From the NCBI GenBank assembly GCA_006226375.1, contig SBHC01000038.1:1-64000 (forward strand): DNA of 64,000 nt, read 5' to 3'. The position numbers and the translations under genes were made by a program. The notes beneath the pieces were generated by a model that did no database searches, was not told the origin of the DNA, and saw only the letters and a list, made by a program, of their open reading frames with translations. Shown here one piece after another: positions 25,763 through 34,697 of the stretch (positions are counted from its first letter, which is position 1; every line of letters starts with the position of its first letter). The DNA is from Deltaproteobacteria bacterium (lineage in GTDB: Bacteria; Myxococcota_C; UBA6777).

Positions 25763-27589
25763 TCAGCGACGTCGCTTTTGACAGTAGCTCGCCGACGGTT
25801 CCAAACCATATCGTTTTTTCCGCCGTAGGGTCAAGGTGATGCGCTTTTGTTTTCGGGGGCGGAGTGTCACACGACAGCGATAGAACCCTGGTGCTTTGAC
25901 GGTCAAGCGAAGAGTTCGGCGTTTGGGGAGCACGACACAGTGCTGATTGGCCAGACTGCGCTTTTTCTTCTGGTAACTCAGTTGGAAGGTTTGACCTTTG
26001 GGGTGAAGGTCGAGCACCAGCTGTCTGGCAGACAGGGGGGATGCTTCCTGGCTACGTTGGCAAACCAGGACGTCCGCTTTGGGCCCGCAAGCCCATGTTC
26101 CAGAACGTGAGCAGTCTCCCTGGCGAATGGTGCATGACTTCCCTTTCTTGGCGAAGGGCTCGTCAATGGTTCCATCGCAGTTGTCGTCTTTGCCGTTGCA
26201 CAGCTCTTCTTGAGGCGTACGTTCACCTTTGCAGGGGCCGTATTGGTTGTTGCGGCACGTCTGCAAACCGACCTTGCAGTTTCCTTTGTTTTTGGTGTTC
26301 TCAGGTCCCGTGTAGCAAACGCGGACGCTGCCTTCTTTGCAGGAGGTTTGTACGGTGGGGTGCTGGTTGGAGTTGTCCGGTGGTGGAGGCTGTGGGGTCA
26401 TCCAACGGTACACAAGAAGTCCTGTGACCAAGAGCAGCACCACAAACAAGACCAGAGCGAGGCGCGACATGGCCTTGGCTGAGGACACAGAGTGGGTGTC
26501 AACTGTGGTGGGCATGGACTCACCCTGAAATGCCCGGGTGATGGTTTCAGGATCGGGCCGCACCGCGATGTTGATGGTGCCAGGCTCTGGGGGAAGGAGC
26601 GATGTTAACGAGGCATCCAATGTCTCGCCCAGACCAATCGCAGCAGCCGTGTCTTCCGCGGCCTCCGGTTGGAATGGCTCCATCGCGGGGAGCGTCTGGG
26701 CCAACGCAGCTTTGGGGATCAACGCCTCACGGAGAGCGTTGGAGAACTCGGCACAAGAAGCAAAACGATCGGCGGGATCTTTGGCGATGCTTCGCAAGAT
26801 AACATCAGCGAGAGGGAGTGAAATGGCCGGATTAAACTTGCGAGGATCGGGCGGCTCCGTGTTGAGAATGGACACCACCAGCTCTTGTGTGCTGCCTCGG
26901 AACGGAGGGTGCCCAGAGGCCAAAATGTACAGGCAGATGCCGAGGCTGTAGATGTCAGCCGCCGGACCTGCGTTTTTCATGGAGTTGACCTGCTCGGGGG
27001 CCATGTACCGGAGCGTTCCCATGACCATGTCGGTCTTGGTCTGGTTCTCTTCCATGTCGTCGAGGATCTTGGCCAAACCAAAGTCGGCGATCTTTGGTAC
27101 GGGAAACCCTTTGTCCCAGTGTATGAGCAGGTTTTCCAACTTGAGGTCACGGTGGACCATGTTGTTGGTGTGGGCGTATTCCATTCCCTCAAGTACGGGC
27201 ATCATCAGGTGCAGCAGGTCGTTTCCTTTGACAGGCTGCTGTGTACGTTGGAGCATGTCGTGGAAGCTCTCACCTTCCACCCACTCCATGATGATGCTGG
27301 TGAGGCCGCTGTGTTGGCATGTATCGAGGAGCTCGACGATGTGAGGGTGATGCAAGCTGCCCTGGATCTTGGCTTCACGCAAAAATCGTTGGGCTAGAGC
27401 TTGATCTTCGGCGATATGAGGCAGCAAGATCTTGGCTGCAACGGGCTTGTCATCATCGACGTCCCAAGCTTGAAACACCCAGGCCATCCCACCCTGGCCG
27501 ACCTTCGCTTCCAGCAAGTAGCGAGAAAAGACAACCTTCCCCAAAAGGGTGGAGCTGCTGAGTTGGGGCGCGTTGTGATGGGACGTCAT
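25763..27589 (-). CDS. Transmembrane Ser/Thr protein kinase with MopE-like periplasmic motif
   Basis: A 608-residue Hanks-type kinase. I chose the ATG at 27589, with AAGGAG ten bases upstream; the frame is open to 27688. Kinase landmarks: P-loop VGQGGMAWVFQAW, Lys in PVAAKIL, catalytic loop VHRDLKLENLL, KIADFGLAKI, MAPEQ, and DIYSLGICLYIL. A linker of about 100 residues leads to one transmembrane helix (LALVLFVVLLLVTGLLVYRW). The outer part is cysteine-rich, with ELCNGKDDNCDGTIDEPF, a MopE-type putative metal-binding motif, and C-terminal PEGA-like sequence (LRLTVKAPGFYRCRVTLRP). First gene of an operon with the PEGA and WD40 proteins. The outer module probably senses a ligand or envelope state. 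Confidence 0.9.
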   Translation of the reverse strand: MTSHHNAPQLSSSTLLGKVVFSRYLLEAKVGQGGMAWVFQAWDVDDDKPVAAKILLPHIAEDQALAQRFLREAKIQGSLHHPHIVELLDTCQHSGLTSIIMEWVEGESFHDMLQRTQQPVKGNDLLHLMMPVLEGMEYAHTNNMVHRDLKLENLLIHWDKGFPVPKIADFGLAKILDDMEENQTKTDMVMGTLRYMAPEQVNSMKNAGPAADIYSLGICLYILASGHPPFRGSTQELVVSILNTEPPDPRKFNPAISLPLADVILRSIAKDPADRFASCAEFSNALREALIPKAALAQTLPAMEPFQPEAAEDTAAAIGLGETLDASLTSLLPPEPGTINIAVRPDPETITRAFQGESMPTTVDTHSVSSAKAMSRLALVLFVVLLLVTGLLVYRWMTPQPPPPDNSNQHPTVQTSCKEGSVRVCYTGPENTKNKGNCKVGLQTCRNNQYGPCKGERTPQEELCNGKDDNCDGTIDEPFAKKGKSCTIRQGDCSRSGTWACGPKADVLVCQRSQEASPLSARQLVLDLHPKGQTFQLSYQKKKRSLANQHCVVLPKRRTLRLTVKAPGFYRCRVTLRPRKQKRITLTLRRKKRYGLEPSASYCQKRRR

Positions 27590-27871
27590 TCTGCTGCCGC
27601 TCCTTGTCGCTGACGTCGTCGAAAACCTAGCACGGTCAATCGGTTGCCTGATCGTTAGGGTGAAGGCCAACGTGCGAAAGGGCGGCACTCACCGGTAGGG
27701 TTGGTTGTAAGGGCTTCTGAAAACCGCACTGCATTGTAGCCGGGTTGTCTCTTTTCTTCAAATCTTCTCTGTCCTGGCCCAGCGTCAGGCTGAAACCAGA
27801 CTTGGATGAAGCCATTCCCTGTTCAGAGAAGAACCCATGTTTCACCCAAAAGTTCCTTGTTGTTGGAGTGG

Positions 27872-28723
27872 TCAGAGTTGAAAGATTCCTTCAAAAGGGA
27901 GAAGGATGGGGGTGGCTCCGTACGAGCGGATCTCGGCCATCATGTCGGGCAAGTTCACGCTGGGTAGAGTGCGAGGTTCCTTGTGATAGGGAGAGAAGAA
28001 CCAGTCCCAATGACAGGGCATGACATACGTGGGTTGGAGGATCTCCATGGCCCGTTTGACGAAGTCTTTGCGGTACTGGCGACCGATGGCACACAAACAG
28101 ACAATGTCGGCCTGGTGCCCGAGCATTTCTTCTTCGATGAAATCAGCAGAGTCCACATGGACGATGCGCAGACCAGCGATCTCAATGTACCAATTCAGGA
28201 CAAGCCCACAGAGCAACTGACGGTAGCGTGGAGGCCAGGGCGGTGGCTCAGTGATATTGCCAGGTAGGGGCTGGTAGTTGAAATAGATTCTACCGTGCAG
28301 CGAAGGGATGCCTTTGAGCGTAGCTGCACCGCTTGCAATGGTCTCGTGTCCTCGGGTTTCAACCAGTTGAGATTCAGGCAAGCCTGCTGCCCGCGCGACA
28401 TTGCAGGCCGAAGGTGAGCCGATGAAGCGAGCGCCTGTTTGTTGGCACAGCACCGGCGCGTCGAGGACATGGTCAAAGTGAGCGTGGCCGATCATCACAT
28501 CGTCGGCGTGGGGCAACACCTCCTGGATGAGCGCTGCGTTCGGAACCAAAGGACGAAACAGCGTTGTCCAGACGCCTGGGCGGGTAATGTAAGGATCGAT
28601 GACCAGGGTTCGATCATCGCCTTCGACCACAAACCCTGCTGTTCCCAAGTAGCGCAAACGCAGACGAGCTTCGGGGTTGCGGTCTTCACGGTGGTAGAGG
28701 TCGGCAGGGACACGCTTGAACAT
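27872..28723 (-). CDS. MBL-fold metallo-hydrolase (UlaG/NAPE-PLD-like)
   Basis: A 283-residue metallo-beta-lactamase-fold protein. The ATG at 28723 has a perfect GGAGG six bases upstream; longer frames to 28798 lack this. The fold begins LRLRYLGTAGFVVEGDDRTLVIDPYI. The metal motif HxHxDH is present as GHAHFDH. Further ligands are probably the His of SLHGRIYF, the Asp of VHVDSADF and the His of PCHWDWF. The start of the domain resembles UlaG- and NAPE-PLD-type hydrolases acting on lactones or phosphodiesters. Substrate unknown. It is divergent from the membrane protein gene at 28994. Confidence 0.85.
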   Translation of the reverse strand: MFKRVPADLYHREDRNPEARLRLRYLGTAGFVVEGDDRTLVIDPYITRPGVWTTLFRPLVPNAALIQEVLPHADDVMIGHAHFDHVLDAPVLCQQTGARFIGSPSACNVARAAGLPESQLVETRGHETIASGAATLKGIPSLHGRIYFNYQPLPGNITEPPPWPPRYRQLLCGLVLNWYIEIAGLRIVHVDSADFIEEEMLGHQADIVCLCAIGRQYRKDFVKRAMEILQPTYVMPCHWDWFFSPYHKEPRTLPSVNLPDMMAEIRSYGATPILLPFEGIFQL

Positions 28724-28993
28724 GGGGAGCCTCCGTACCATGTTGATGTTGTCTTTCTCAACTGTAGTATAAGGGAGGCGGAGCTTAAAAACACTCACTT
28801 TGGCTTGTTCAAAGAACGATCTCCCTCGTTCGTTGTTGAATTTGATTGTTTTTCATTCCGACTCTCTCAAGGAGCAACGCCTCAAGATGACTCCGACCTC
28901 CTCGTGGAGAGGCCCGTTGGTGTCGGCTTTGTTGGCTTGCTGCTAAATGTTTGGGTTTGTTGAGGCTGGTTTGTTCACAAAAAAGGAACGCTG

Positions 28994-30361
28994 ATGAAGT
29001 CCAAGTTGCTCGTCTCTGTGTTGGTTGTTGTGTCCATTCTTGTGATTGTATTGGGAGGGATCCTGGGCTACATCGTTTCCAGCAAGCCCTATGTCACACC
29101 TCTCCCCAAGAGCATGCGTTTGCCCTTGACGTTTCCTCGTCCTCTCGGTCCCACCAACGTTGCACTTACTGCCTTCATCAACAGCAAGAAGCTTGAAACA
29201 ATGGGTGATGCTGCCTACAAGTGGGGGCAGATTCTGGAGCCTCACGGTTGGTTCAGACATGTGGGAGAAGCGGAGAAAGAAAGCAAAAAGCACGAAAGCC
29301 TTCGCCGAACGTTTCGATCATTACTGGACAAGGGCGGGTGCTTGCGACGCATGGACCCGAAGGACCCTAACGGTCTGCGTTATCTGCATATGATCTACAT
29401 GGCGAAGATCGTACAGTACACAGCGTTGCTGCAGGCTCAAACGGGGAAACCTGATGCAGCCGCGAAGGAGCTTCATTGGCTTCAACAGCACATGATGCGG
29501 CAGATCCAAAGGTGCGACAAGCCCTTGATCATGTTGATGGTCTGGATCGCTGGCTCCAAGCTTCTCCTTGCTGCACAGAGGAAGGTGGCAACACACCCCA
29601 AGCTTTCGGAGGCCTTGCTCCTACAAGTCATGAAGTCGTTGGACAGGTGGGCGCATCGGTTTGTGAGTCCCGTTCCTGACACTCTTCGCTCCGAGCTTGG
29701 CCTGATCCGGTTCTCCTTGGCAAATCCCTGGCGAGGATTCAATCGACCCACGTTTGCTGTGTGGCCATGGTGGGATTCCAGCAACACCAGGGAGCTTGTG
29801 TTCGCACAATTCCGCTCGTTCCTCTACAGAGTTTCTCTGCCCTATGGCCGAAAGGCGTGGACTCGGACAAGCGTGGACAGGCAAATTGATGAGATCATTC
29901 GGGTCCGGGAGGATGCGAACAACCTGCTTCGACTTCGATTCTACAACTGGTTTGGGTTTGCTATCTTCATCAAAGGTTTTCGAGGGGTCATGAAGTACAA
30001 TTGGAAGTGGCACCAGCAGCGGTGCTTTTTGGCGGCCAGCCAAGCCTGGATGTACGATGTGTACAAGGCCCGCTTTCAACGAAAGCCGTCTGGCGTTTCG
30101 CGTAGCATCAACCCCCTGACAAAGAAGCCTTTTGGTACATTTGCATCTTCTTCCAACGAATGTGACCTGGACGATCCGATCAAAAAGTCCAACCTGTTCC
30201 AAGGGGAGCGAACCCATGTGAACAAGTGGCTTCCCAGTCATGCCACAGCTGCCAAAGTCCGGAAACGTCGGAAGAAAAAGTCTCTTCGAAGGAGTGCCAA
30301 GAAAAAGAAGAAAGCTCGCAACGCCAAAACAAAAGTCCAGCCAAAAGCAAAGTCCAAGTAG
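28994..30361 (+). CDS. Membrane-anchored protein with Lys/Arg-rich tail, unknown function
   Basis: A 455-residue protein. AAAAAGGAA precedes the ATG. One N-terminal transmembrane helix (LLVSVLVVVSILVIVLGGILG) anchors a long, mostly helical domain with many Trp and Arg residues (for example WAHRFVSPVPDTLRSELG and YNWFGFAIFIKGF). The last 45 residues are highly basic (KVRKRRKKKSLRRSAKKKKK), which suggests contact with nucleic acid or acidic polymer. No family recognised. It converges with umuC, leaving 6 bp between stops. Confidence 0.65.
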   Translation: MKSKLLVSVLVVVSILVIVLGGILGYIVSSKPYVTPLPKSMRLPLTFPRPLGPTNVALTAFINSKKLETMGDAAYKWGQILEPHGWFRHVGEAEKESKKHESLRRTFRSLLDKGGCLRRMDPKDPNGLRYLHMIYMAKIVQYTALLQAQTGKPDAAAKELHWLQQHMMRQIQRCDKPLIMLMVWIAGSKLLLAAQRKVATHPKLSEALLLQVMKSLDRWAHRFVSPVPDTLRSELGLIRFSLANPWRGFNRPTFAVWPWWDSSNTRELVFAQFRSFLYRVSLPYGRKAWTRTSVDRQIDEIIRVREDANNLLRLRFYNWFGFAIFIKGFRGVMKYNWKWHQQRCFLAASQAWMYDVYKARFQRKPSGVSRSINPLTKKPFGTFASSSNECDLDDPIKKSNLFQGERTHVNKWLPSHATAAKVRKRRKKKSLRRSAKKKKKARNAKTKVQPKAKSK

Positions 30362-30367
30362 GGTCGC

Positions 30368-31675
30368 CTATGCTGCTGGGGTGGAGGTGTCTTTTTGGGT
30401 TTGGTCCTGGTCCATGTTGATGGAGAGAAGGCTGTCCCACTGAGTGGTGTAGCAAGGGGAGCGAAGAGCTTGCCTCATCTTCCAATGAGTTGGACCCAAC
30501 ATGCTGCCGAAGAACAAGGAGCGTCGGCCGTGCTTGCGCTGAAGCTGATCGACAAGCTCCATCATTTCTACTTCATGTTGGTGGGCTTGGGGATCATGCC
30601 AGAGTGAGAGCTGTGAGTGATCTCGCAGCTGCAAACCTGTGACCATCACGCCAGCTTTCCGGTAGGGGATTCCAGGTTCGTACAAGGCTTGCAACAGGCG
30701 GCCCGTGTACTGCAAGAACGTGGGAGTGTGAGCGTTCGCCTCAGGCAAGGCGACACTCTGGGACCAGCGTTGGGTGGGGCGTCGTTCTTTGCGTCGAGGA
30801 CGTGACAAAAACACATGAAGGTGCTGCGCCACTTGCCCGTGGTCTCGAAGTTTTTTGGCCAACTGTGCGGTGTAAGTTGCGACCGCTGCTTGGAGACCCT
30901 GCAAGTCGCTGACGCCCCGTGGAAAAGAGCGAGAGCAAACCATCGATTGTCGCGGAGGCGGTTGCTGTTCCAAGGGAATGCATGGTTCCCCTCGTAACTC
31001 TCGAACCGTACGCAGCCCCTGGATGGTGAGGTTCTTTTGCACCCACCCATCTCGGGCATGGGCGAGCTGACAGGCGTTGTGTATCCCCCATTTCCCAAGC
31101 AAGATGCCATAGCGAGGGCCAATGCCCCAAATGTCTGTCACGGGCGTCTCACGCAAGAGTTGGCGGCACGCCTGCTCACTCTCCAAGGCAAACACACCAG
31201 TGGAGCGCTTGGCCTTTCGGTTGGCGAGCTTGGCCAGGGTTTTGGTGGGACCGACACCGATCGACACAGGGATACCGATCCAACGCCAGATGCGGTCTCG
31301 TAGCCAGTGACCTATCTCTTCCCATGAACGACCTCGCAGCGTTGTAAGATCGAGAAAGGCCTCATCGATGGAGTAGACCTCAACTTGGGGAAACCAACTC
31401 TCCAAGAGCTGCATGATCCGGGAGGAGAGGTCTCCGTACAGAGCATAGTTTGAGGAGAACACGGCAGCGTTGTGGGCTTCCAGCTTGTCACGGCAGTGGA
31501 AGAAGGGTTCTCCCATTGGAATGCCCAACGCTTTGACTTCGTTGGAGCGAGCTACGACGCAGCCGTCGTTGTTGGACAGTACTGCGACCGGGCGTTCGTA
31601 CAGATCGGGACGAAACAATCGCTCACAAGAGACATAAAAGTTGTTGCAATCGACCAAAGCAAACCAGCGAGACAT
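30368..31675 (-). CDS. umuC: Error-prone DNA polymerase V subunit UmuC
   Basis: A 435-residue Y-family polymerase of normal UmuC length (about 420). N-terminus FALVDCNNFYVSCERLFRPD carries the first catalytic Asp. RPVAVLSNNDGCVVARSNEVKALG is a family hallmark, and VEVYSIDEAFLD holds the second catalytic acidic pair. The helix-hairpin-helix and little-finger regions follow (VTDIWGIGPRYGILLGKWG). UmuC with processed UmuD carries out translesion synthesis during the SOS response. It is downstream of umuD by 76 bp and shares its SOS-like operator. Confidence 0.95.
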   Translation of the reverse strand: MSRWFALVDCNNFYVSCERLFRPDLYERPVAVLSNNDGCVVARSNEVKALGIPMGEPFFHCRDKLEAHNAAVFSSNYALYGDLSSRIMQLLESWFPQVEVYSIDEAFLDLTTLRGRSWEEIGHWLRDRIWRWIGIPVSIGVGPTKTLAKLANRKAKRSTGVFALESEQACRQLLRETPVTDIWGIGPRYGILLGKWGIHNACQLAHARDGWVQKNLTIQGLRTVRELRGEPCIPLEQQPPPRQSMVCSRSFPRGVSDLQGLQAAVATYTAQLAKKLRDHGQVAQHLHVFLSRPRRKERRPTQRWSQSVALPEANAHTPTFLQYTGRLLQALYEPGIPYRKAGVMVTGLQLRDHSQLSLWHDPQAHQHEVEMMELVDQLQRKHGRRSLFFGSMLGPTHWKMRQALRSPCYTTQWDSLLSINMDQDQTQKDTSTPAA

Positions 31676-31751
31676 TTCTGTGCGCTCTCTTTTCTTTGGT
31701 GGGTGGAATCATTCAGTTCCAACATCCTTGTTGTAAGGGGCGCTGTCTTGG

Positions 31752-32204
31752 TTATTGAATGGTGTGGATGGCGTACCGCACCACACCCCACACCCGAAAA
31801 TCCATTTCGCCGGTGATAGGGATGGAACGATACGCTGGATTGGCTGGATCAAGCCGAGGACGAGTGTCACGTGTGATCAGTCGCTTGACTGTAAATTCAC
31901 CGTGCAACACCGCAACAATCACGCAGCCATGGCGGATAGGCGCGGCTCGATCGACGATCAAAAGGTCACCCGATAGGATCCCTGCCTCGATCATGGAGTC
32001 GCCTTCCACGCGAACAAAAAACGTGGCAGCCGGACGCTGAATTAAGAGGTCATTCAGGTTTAAACGTTCTTCCATGGCACACTCGGCTGGGGAAGGAAAA
32101 CCTGCAGGAAGTTTCGTAATGTACAGGGGGTAGGTTAACTTCGGCTCTCCCGCCTCCAACGTCTCGGCTTCGGGTTCGGCGGCCATGATCTGACAAACGC
32201 GCAC
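31752..32204 (-). CDS. umuD: SOS mutagenesis protein UmuD (LexA-like autopeptidase)
   Basis: A 150-residue LexA/UmuD-type protein. I chose the GTG at 32204 because GGAGGGG lies about seven bases upstream; starts at 32249 or the ATG at 32186 are less supported. Residues around LPAGFPSPAECAMEERLNLN match the E. coli UmuD cleavage region, with an Ala-Gly bond in place of Cys-Gly. The catalytic Ser is in VEGDSMIEAG and the Lys in GEFTVKRL. RecA-stimulated self-cleavage would give UmuD', the partner of UmuC. A 20-bp palindrome resembling a SOS operator lies about 60 bp upstream. Confidence 0.93.
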   Translation of the reverse strand: MRVCQIMAAEPEAETLEAGEPKLTYPLYITKLPAGFPSPAECAMEERLNLNDLLIQRPAATFFVRVEGDSMIEAGILSGDLLIVDRAAPIRHGCVIVAVLHGEFTVKRLITRDTRPRLDPANPAYRSIPITGEMDFRVWGVVRYAIHTIQ

Positions 32205-32265
32205 AACAACCCCTCCTCTATAGCAAGCACCGTTCACAAAGGAAACCAATCTTTGAACATGATCG

Positions 32266-32285
32266 TATGTTCAGTGCTGAACATA
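32266..32285. promoter_or_regulatory. SOS-like operator upstream of umuDC
   Basis: Perfect inverted repeat TATGTTCAG - TG - CTGAACATA. A further GAACAT lies 5' of it (32255-32260) and is itself inverted relative to the left arm. The core GTTC-N6-GAAC uses the GTTC/GAAC half-sites known from several non-enteric LexA boxes, and the GTTCAG half resembles the Myxococcus-type element. It is placed to control umuDC. Confidence 0.65.
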
Positions 32286-32390
32286 CTGCCAAGAAGAGAG
32301 AAACGTCAACCCTTTTTTGCTGTGACTTTCTGGGGGAGAGCGATCGAAAAGAGAGCCAGCCAGGCGGACTTGCACCTACCTGGAGTTGGT

Positions 32391-33035
32391 TTAGCGAAGC
32401 GGCTTGTACGTATTCAGTCGTCGCCACCGTCGCTTTTGTCGTTTGTAACTCCAGGACTTACGGCTGCGTCGACAGCGACTTCGATGGGTCCAACGCTGCC
32501 ACTTTCGACGCCAAGGTTTGTGACTCCAACGACGGCGGGGTAGCAAATAGCGACGCTTGGAGCGTTTGCGTTTGGTCGGAGAACCACATCGTTGCTGGTT
32601 GCGGTGAGGAGCTTGTGCCGTCACTTCTTGTGTTGGTTCGGAGGGAGCCAGGCGGACAACTCGTGGCGAGTTACGACGTTGCAGCAGCGCATGAATCTCG
32701 CGCTCTACCTTGTGGCGACGATGCTGCTGGACAACGCCACGTTGGAGGAAGTCACCCTCTTGGGCTGTGGTTGGCAGTGAGGAGCGATGCACCACATGAG
32801 TCCGTTGGGAAGATAGCCACAAGACTGCGCAGGTGCCTTCCCAGCGATCCAGCCAGCCGGTAATCGTTTGTGTGGCTACCTTCGGGCAGGCCTGAGGTTG
32901 GGATGCCATCTTTGCGTGATGGTGACAACCAGACAGGAGACAACAGCCCAGCCACAAGAGAAGGAACAGACCAATCTTGTGTGAAGAGGAAATACGGTAC
33001 GAATCGTGGTGGAAGGGAGGGGTTTGCAATAGCAT
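32391..33035 (-). CDS. DUF3006-like lipoprotein with Arg/Trp-rich tail
   Basis: A 214-residue product. The ATG at 33035 follows GGAG by nine bases. A hydrophobic segment ends in a lipobox (LGCCLLSGC). Residues 57-120 fit DUF3006: ITGWLDRWEGTCAVLWLSSQ, then SSLPTTAQEGDFLQRGVV and a helix ending IHALLQRR. In other bacteria DUF3006 is a small stand-alone domain (about 70 residues) of unknown function. Here about 80 extra residues rich in Arg, Lys and Trp follow (for example RWSHKPWRRKWQRW), which could bind nucleic acid or membrane. The plus-strand frame over the same DNA lacks domain character. Confidence 0.6.
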   Translation of the reverse strand: MLLQTPPFHHDSYRISSSHKIGLFLLLWLGCCLLSGCHHHAKMASQPQACPKVATQTITGWLDRWEGTCAVLWLSSQRTHVVHRSSLPTTAQEGDFLQRGVVQQHRRHKVEREIHALLQRRNSPRVVRLAPSEPTQEVTAQAPHRNQQRCGSPTKRKRSKRRYLLPRRRWSHKPWRRKWQRWTHRSRCRRSRKSWSYKRQKRRWRRLNTYKPLR

Positions 33036-33512
33036 GAGAACATTCTCCAAAGGAAAGAACCAAGAGAAGAATGTCGCAATGTCTCGGATGCTTCTGGACT
33101 ATCGCCATGCCGGGAGTTTGCTAACAGGTGGGAACTTCTCGGATGCAAGGTGAACCTTTCGGGTCTGCCATGGATGTGTAGGCAGAGCGAGGCCATGAAG
33201 TTACACCATGAGCGGTGCGCTTTCTTCGTTTGAATTGTTGGGAAAGAAAGCTCAGACTTATGGGACAGTAGAGTTGTTACAGCGCTTGGTAAGAAAGCGT
33301 TGCAGACACAGAATGGAACATCAAGACTTTGAAACATGTCGTCTCTTAGAAACAGTGGGAACATAGTCCGGGACTACGTTCGGTACAACGATATGCCTCT
33401 CTGTCAGGAACGTTCCACCCTCCAACCCAGTTCCCAATCCAGAAGGGAGGGGGGTTGTAATGGGAAACGTTCCTCGTGTCAAGACTTTTGTGACTTTGTG
33501 AGGGAAGTGGAG
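33036..33512. other. Intergenic region between radC and the DUF3006 gene
   Basis: Only short frames without coding character are present. It probably carries the promoter of the DUF3006 lipoprotein gene. I see no RNA gene or repeat. Confidence 0.4.
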
Positions 33513-34262
33513 TTATAGCCAACCTCGATCGGCAAACGAGACATAGTCTTGGTCACCAAGGACGATGTGGTCGATCACTTCCATGCCGAGGAGTTGAGCC
33601 ATTTGTTGCAGACGTTCTGTGAGCGTCCTGTCGTCGCGGGAAGGTTCGGGATTGCCCGAGGGGTGGTTGTGGATCAGGAGCAAGCGTACGGCTTTCTCCC
33701 GTAGCGCTGGGGCGAATACATCTTGGGGAGTGAGCGGGCAGCGGTTGATGCTACCTTGCGCGATGCGATGTTGCTTGAGCACACGGTTCTTTTGGTCGAG
33801 GAGGAGAAGCCAAAATGTCTCTTGCTCGTACCCAGAGAGACGAGGGGCGAACGCTTCAAACACCATCCGCGATGATGTAAACGATTGCCCGCGCTGGATC
33901 GGCTGTTCGACCAACCTGCGGCCCAACTCCAAAGCTGCATGAATGGCAGAGGCTTTGGCTGCGGTGATGCCAGGGGTTTGTGTTAACTCCAGAACTCCTG
34001 AACGCTCCAACTCACGGAGCGAGCCAAACTCTCGCCTCAGGGTGCGCGCTTGCTCTAAGGGGGTGCCGCCCACGCGGCTGGATGTGCGTAACAAGAGCGC
34101 AAGTAGCTCGTCTTCACTGAGCTGTTGCATGGTACGGACGGAGAGGTGCTCAAGGTCTTGAGGTGGCGGGGCTGGCGGGCGAGAACGTGTGGTAGGAAGG
34201 GGCAGTGAAGATGACATTTGTGGGTTGGGGAGAGAGGGTGGGGCTTCGAAGAAAGCAGTCAT
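33513..34262 (-). CDS. radC: RadC-family JAMM/MPN domain protein
   Basis: A 249-residue protein. The ATG at 34262 has CAGGAG seven bases upstream; the frame is open to 34307. After a Pro/Ser-rich N-terminus comes the helix-hairpin-helix part (LSEDELLALLLRTSSRVGGT, then LTQTPGITAAKASAIHAALELG). The MPN/JAMM domain has VRLLLIHNHPSGNPEPSRDD, the metal site H-x-H-x7-S-x2-D. The C-terminal LLGMEVIDHIVLGDQDYVSF is typical. Despite the name, a DNA repair role for RadC is not established. It lies downstream of the umuDC area but has its own upstream region. Confidence 0.93.
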   Translation of the reverse strand: MTAFFEAPPSLPNPQMSSSLPLPTTRSRPPAPPPQDLEHLSVRTMQQLSEDELLALLLRTSSRVGGTPLEQARTLRREFGSLRELERSGVLELTQTPGITAAKASAIHAALELGRRLVEQPIQRGQSFTSSRMVFEAFAPRLSGYEQETFWLLLLDQKNRVLKQHRIAQGSINRCPLTPQDVFAPALREKAVRLLLIHNHPSGNPEPSRDDRTLTERLQQMAQLLGMEVIDHIVLGDQDYVSFADRGWL

Positions 34263-34697
34263 GGAGAAACTCCTGTGGGTCTTGGAAGGTGGGGTTGAGA
34301 GGAGCAACGGAAGGACTTTCCTCTAAAAAAGGAAAGCAAAGAACAGAAACGATGGCCACGTTGTTACAAGCGTCAGACCAGGTTTCTGAAAAAGAGAGAA
34401 CTCCCTGACTTTGCAAGAGAGTACCAAGGCAAAGGGACGGGGCCGAACTGAAATGTGCTGGAAAGTTTGTATCCTTTTTGTACACAAGTGTCTCATAACC
34501 TTACACCTGCGTTTGAAGGAGTTGGGCGCATGGGTTTGGAGGGGGAGATGCTTCTGGGTGTACACCGGTTGGAAAACAAGATATGGTGTGCCGCGTTTCT
34601 TTCAGGCTTGACAGCATCGTTGTAGAACGAATGGAATGTTGCCGGGTTGGAAAGCTCTGGCATTTGATTTGGATTGGACAGCAGAGGAGATGTTCGC
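34263..34697. other. Intergenic region between divergent radC and dehydrogenase genes
   Basis: No gene recognised. A TTGACA at about 34608 could be a -35 box for the dehydrogenase gene, but the matching -10 is weak. GAGGAG at 34685-34690 serves the GTG start at 34698. Confidence 0.4.

Noticed and set aside
28887-28946. 19-codon frame with AAGGAG upstream, before the membrane-anchored protein gene
   Set aside because: Could be a leader peptide, but the Shine-Dalgarno spacing is 12 bases and there is no clear attenuator structure.
32267-32863. Plus-strand frame overlapping the DUF3006 gene
   Set aside because: It begins inside the SOS-like palindrome and has no recognisable domain, while the minus strand has a lipobox and DUF3006 pattern.
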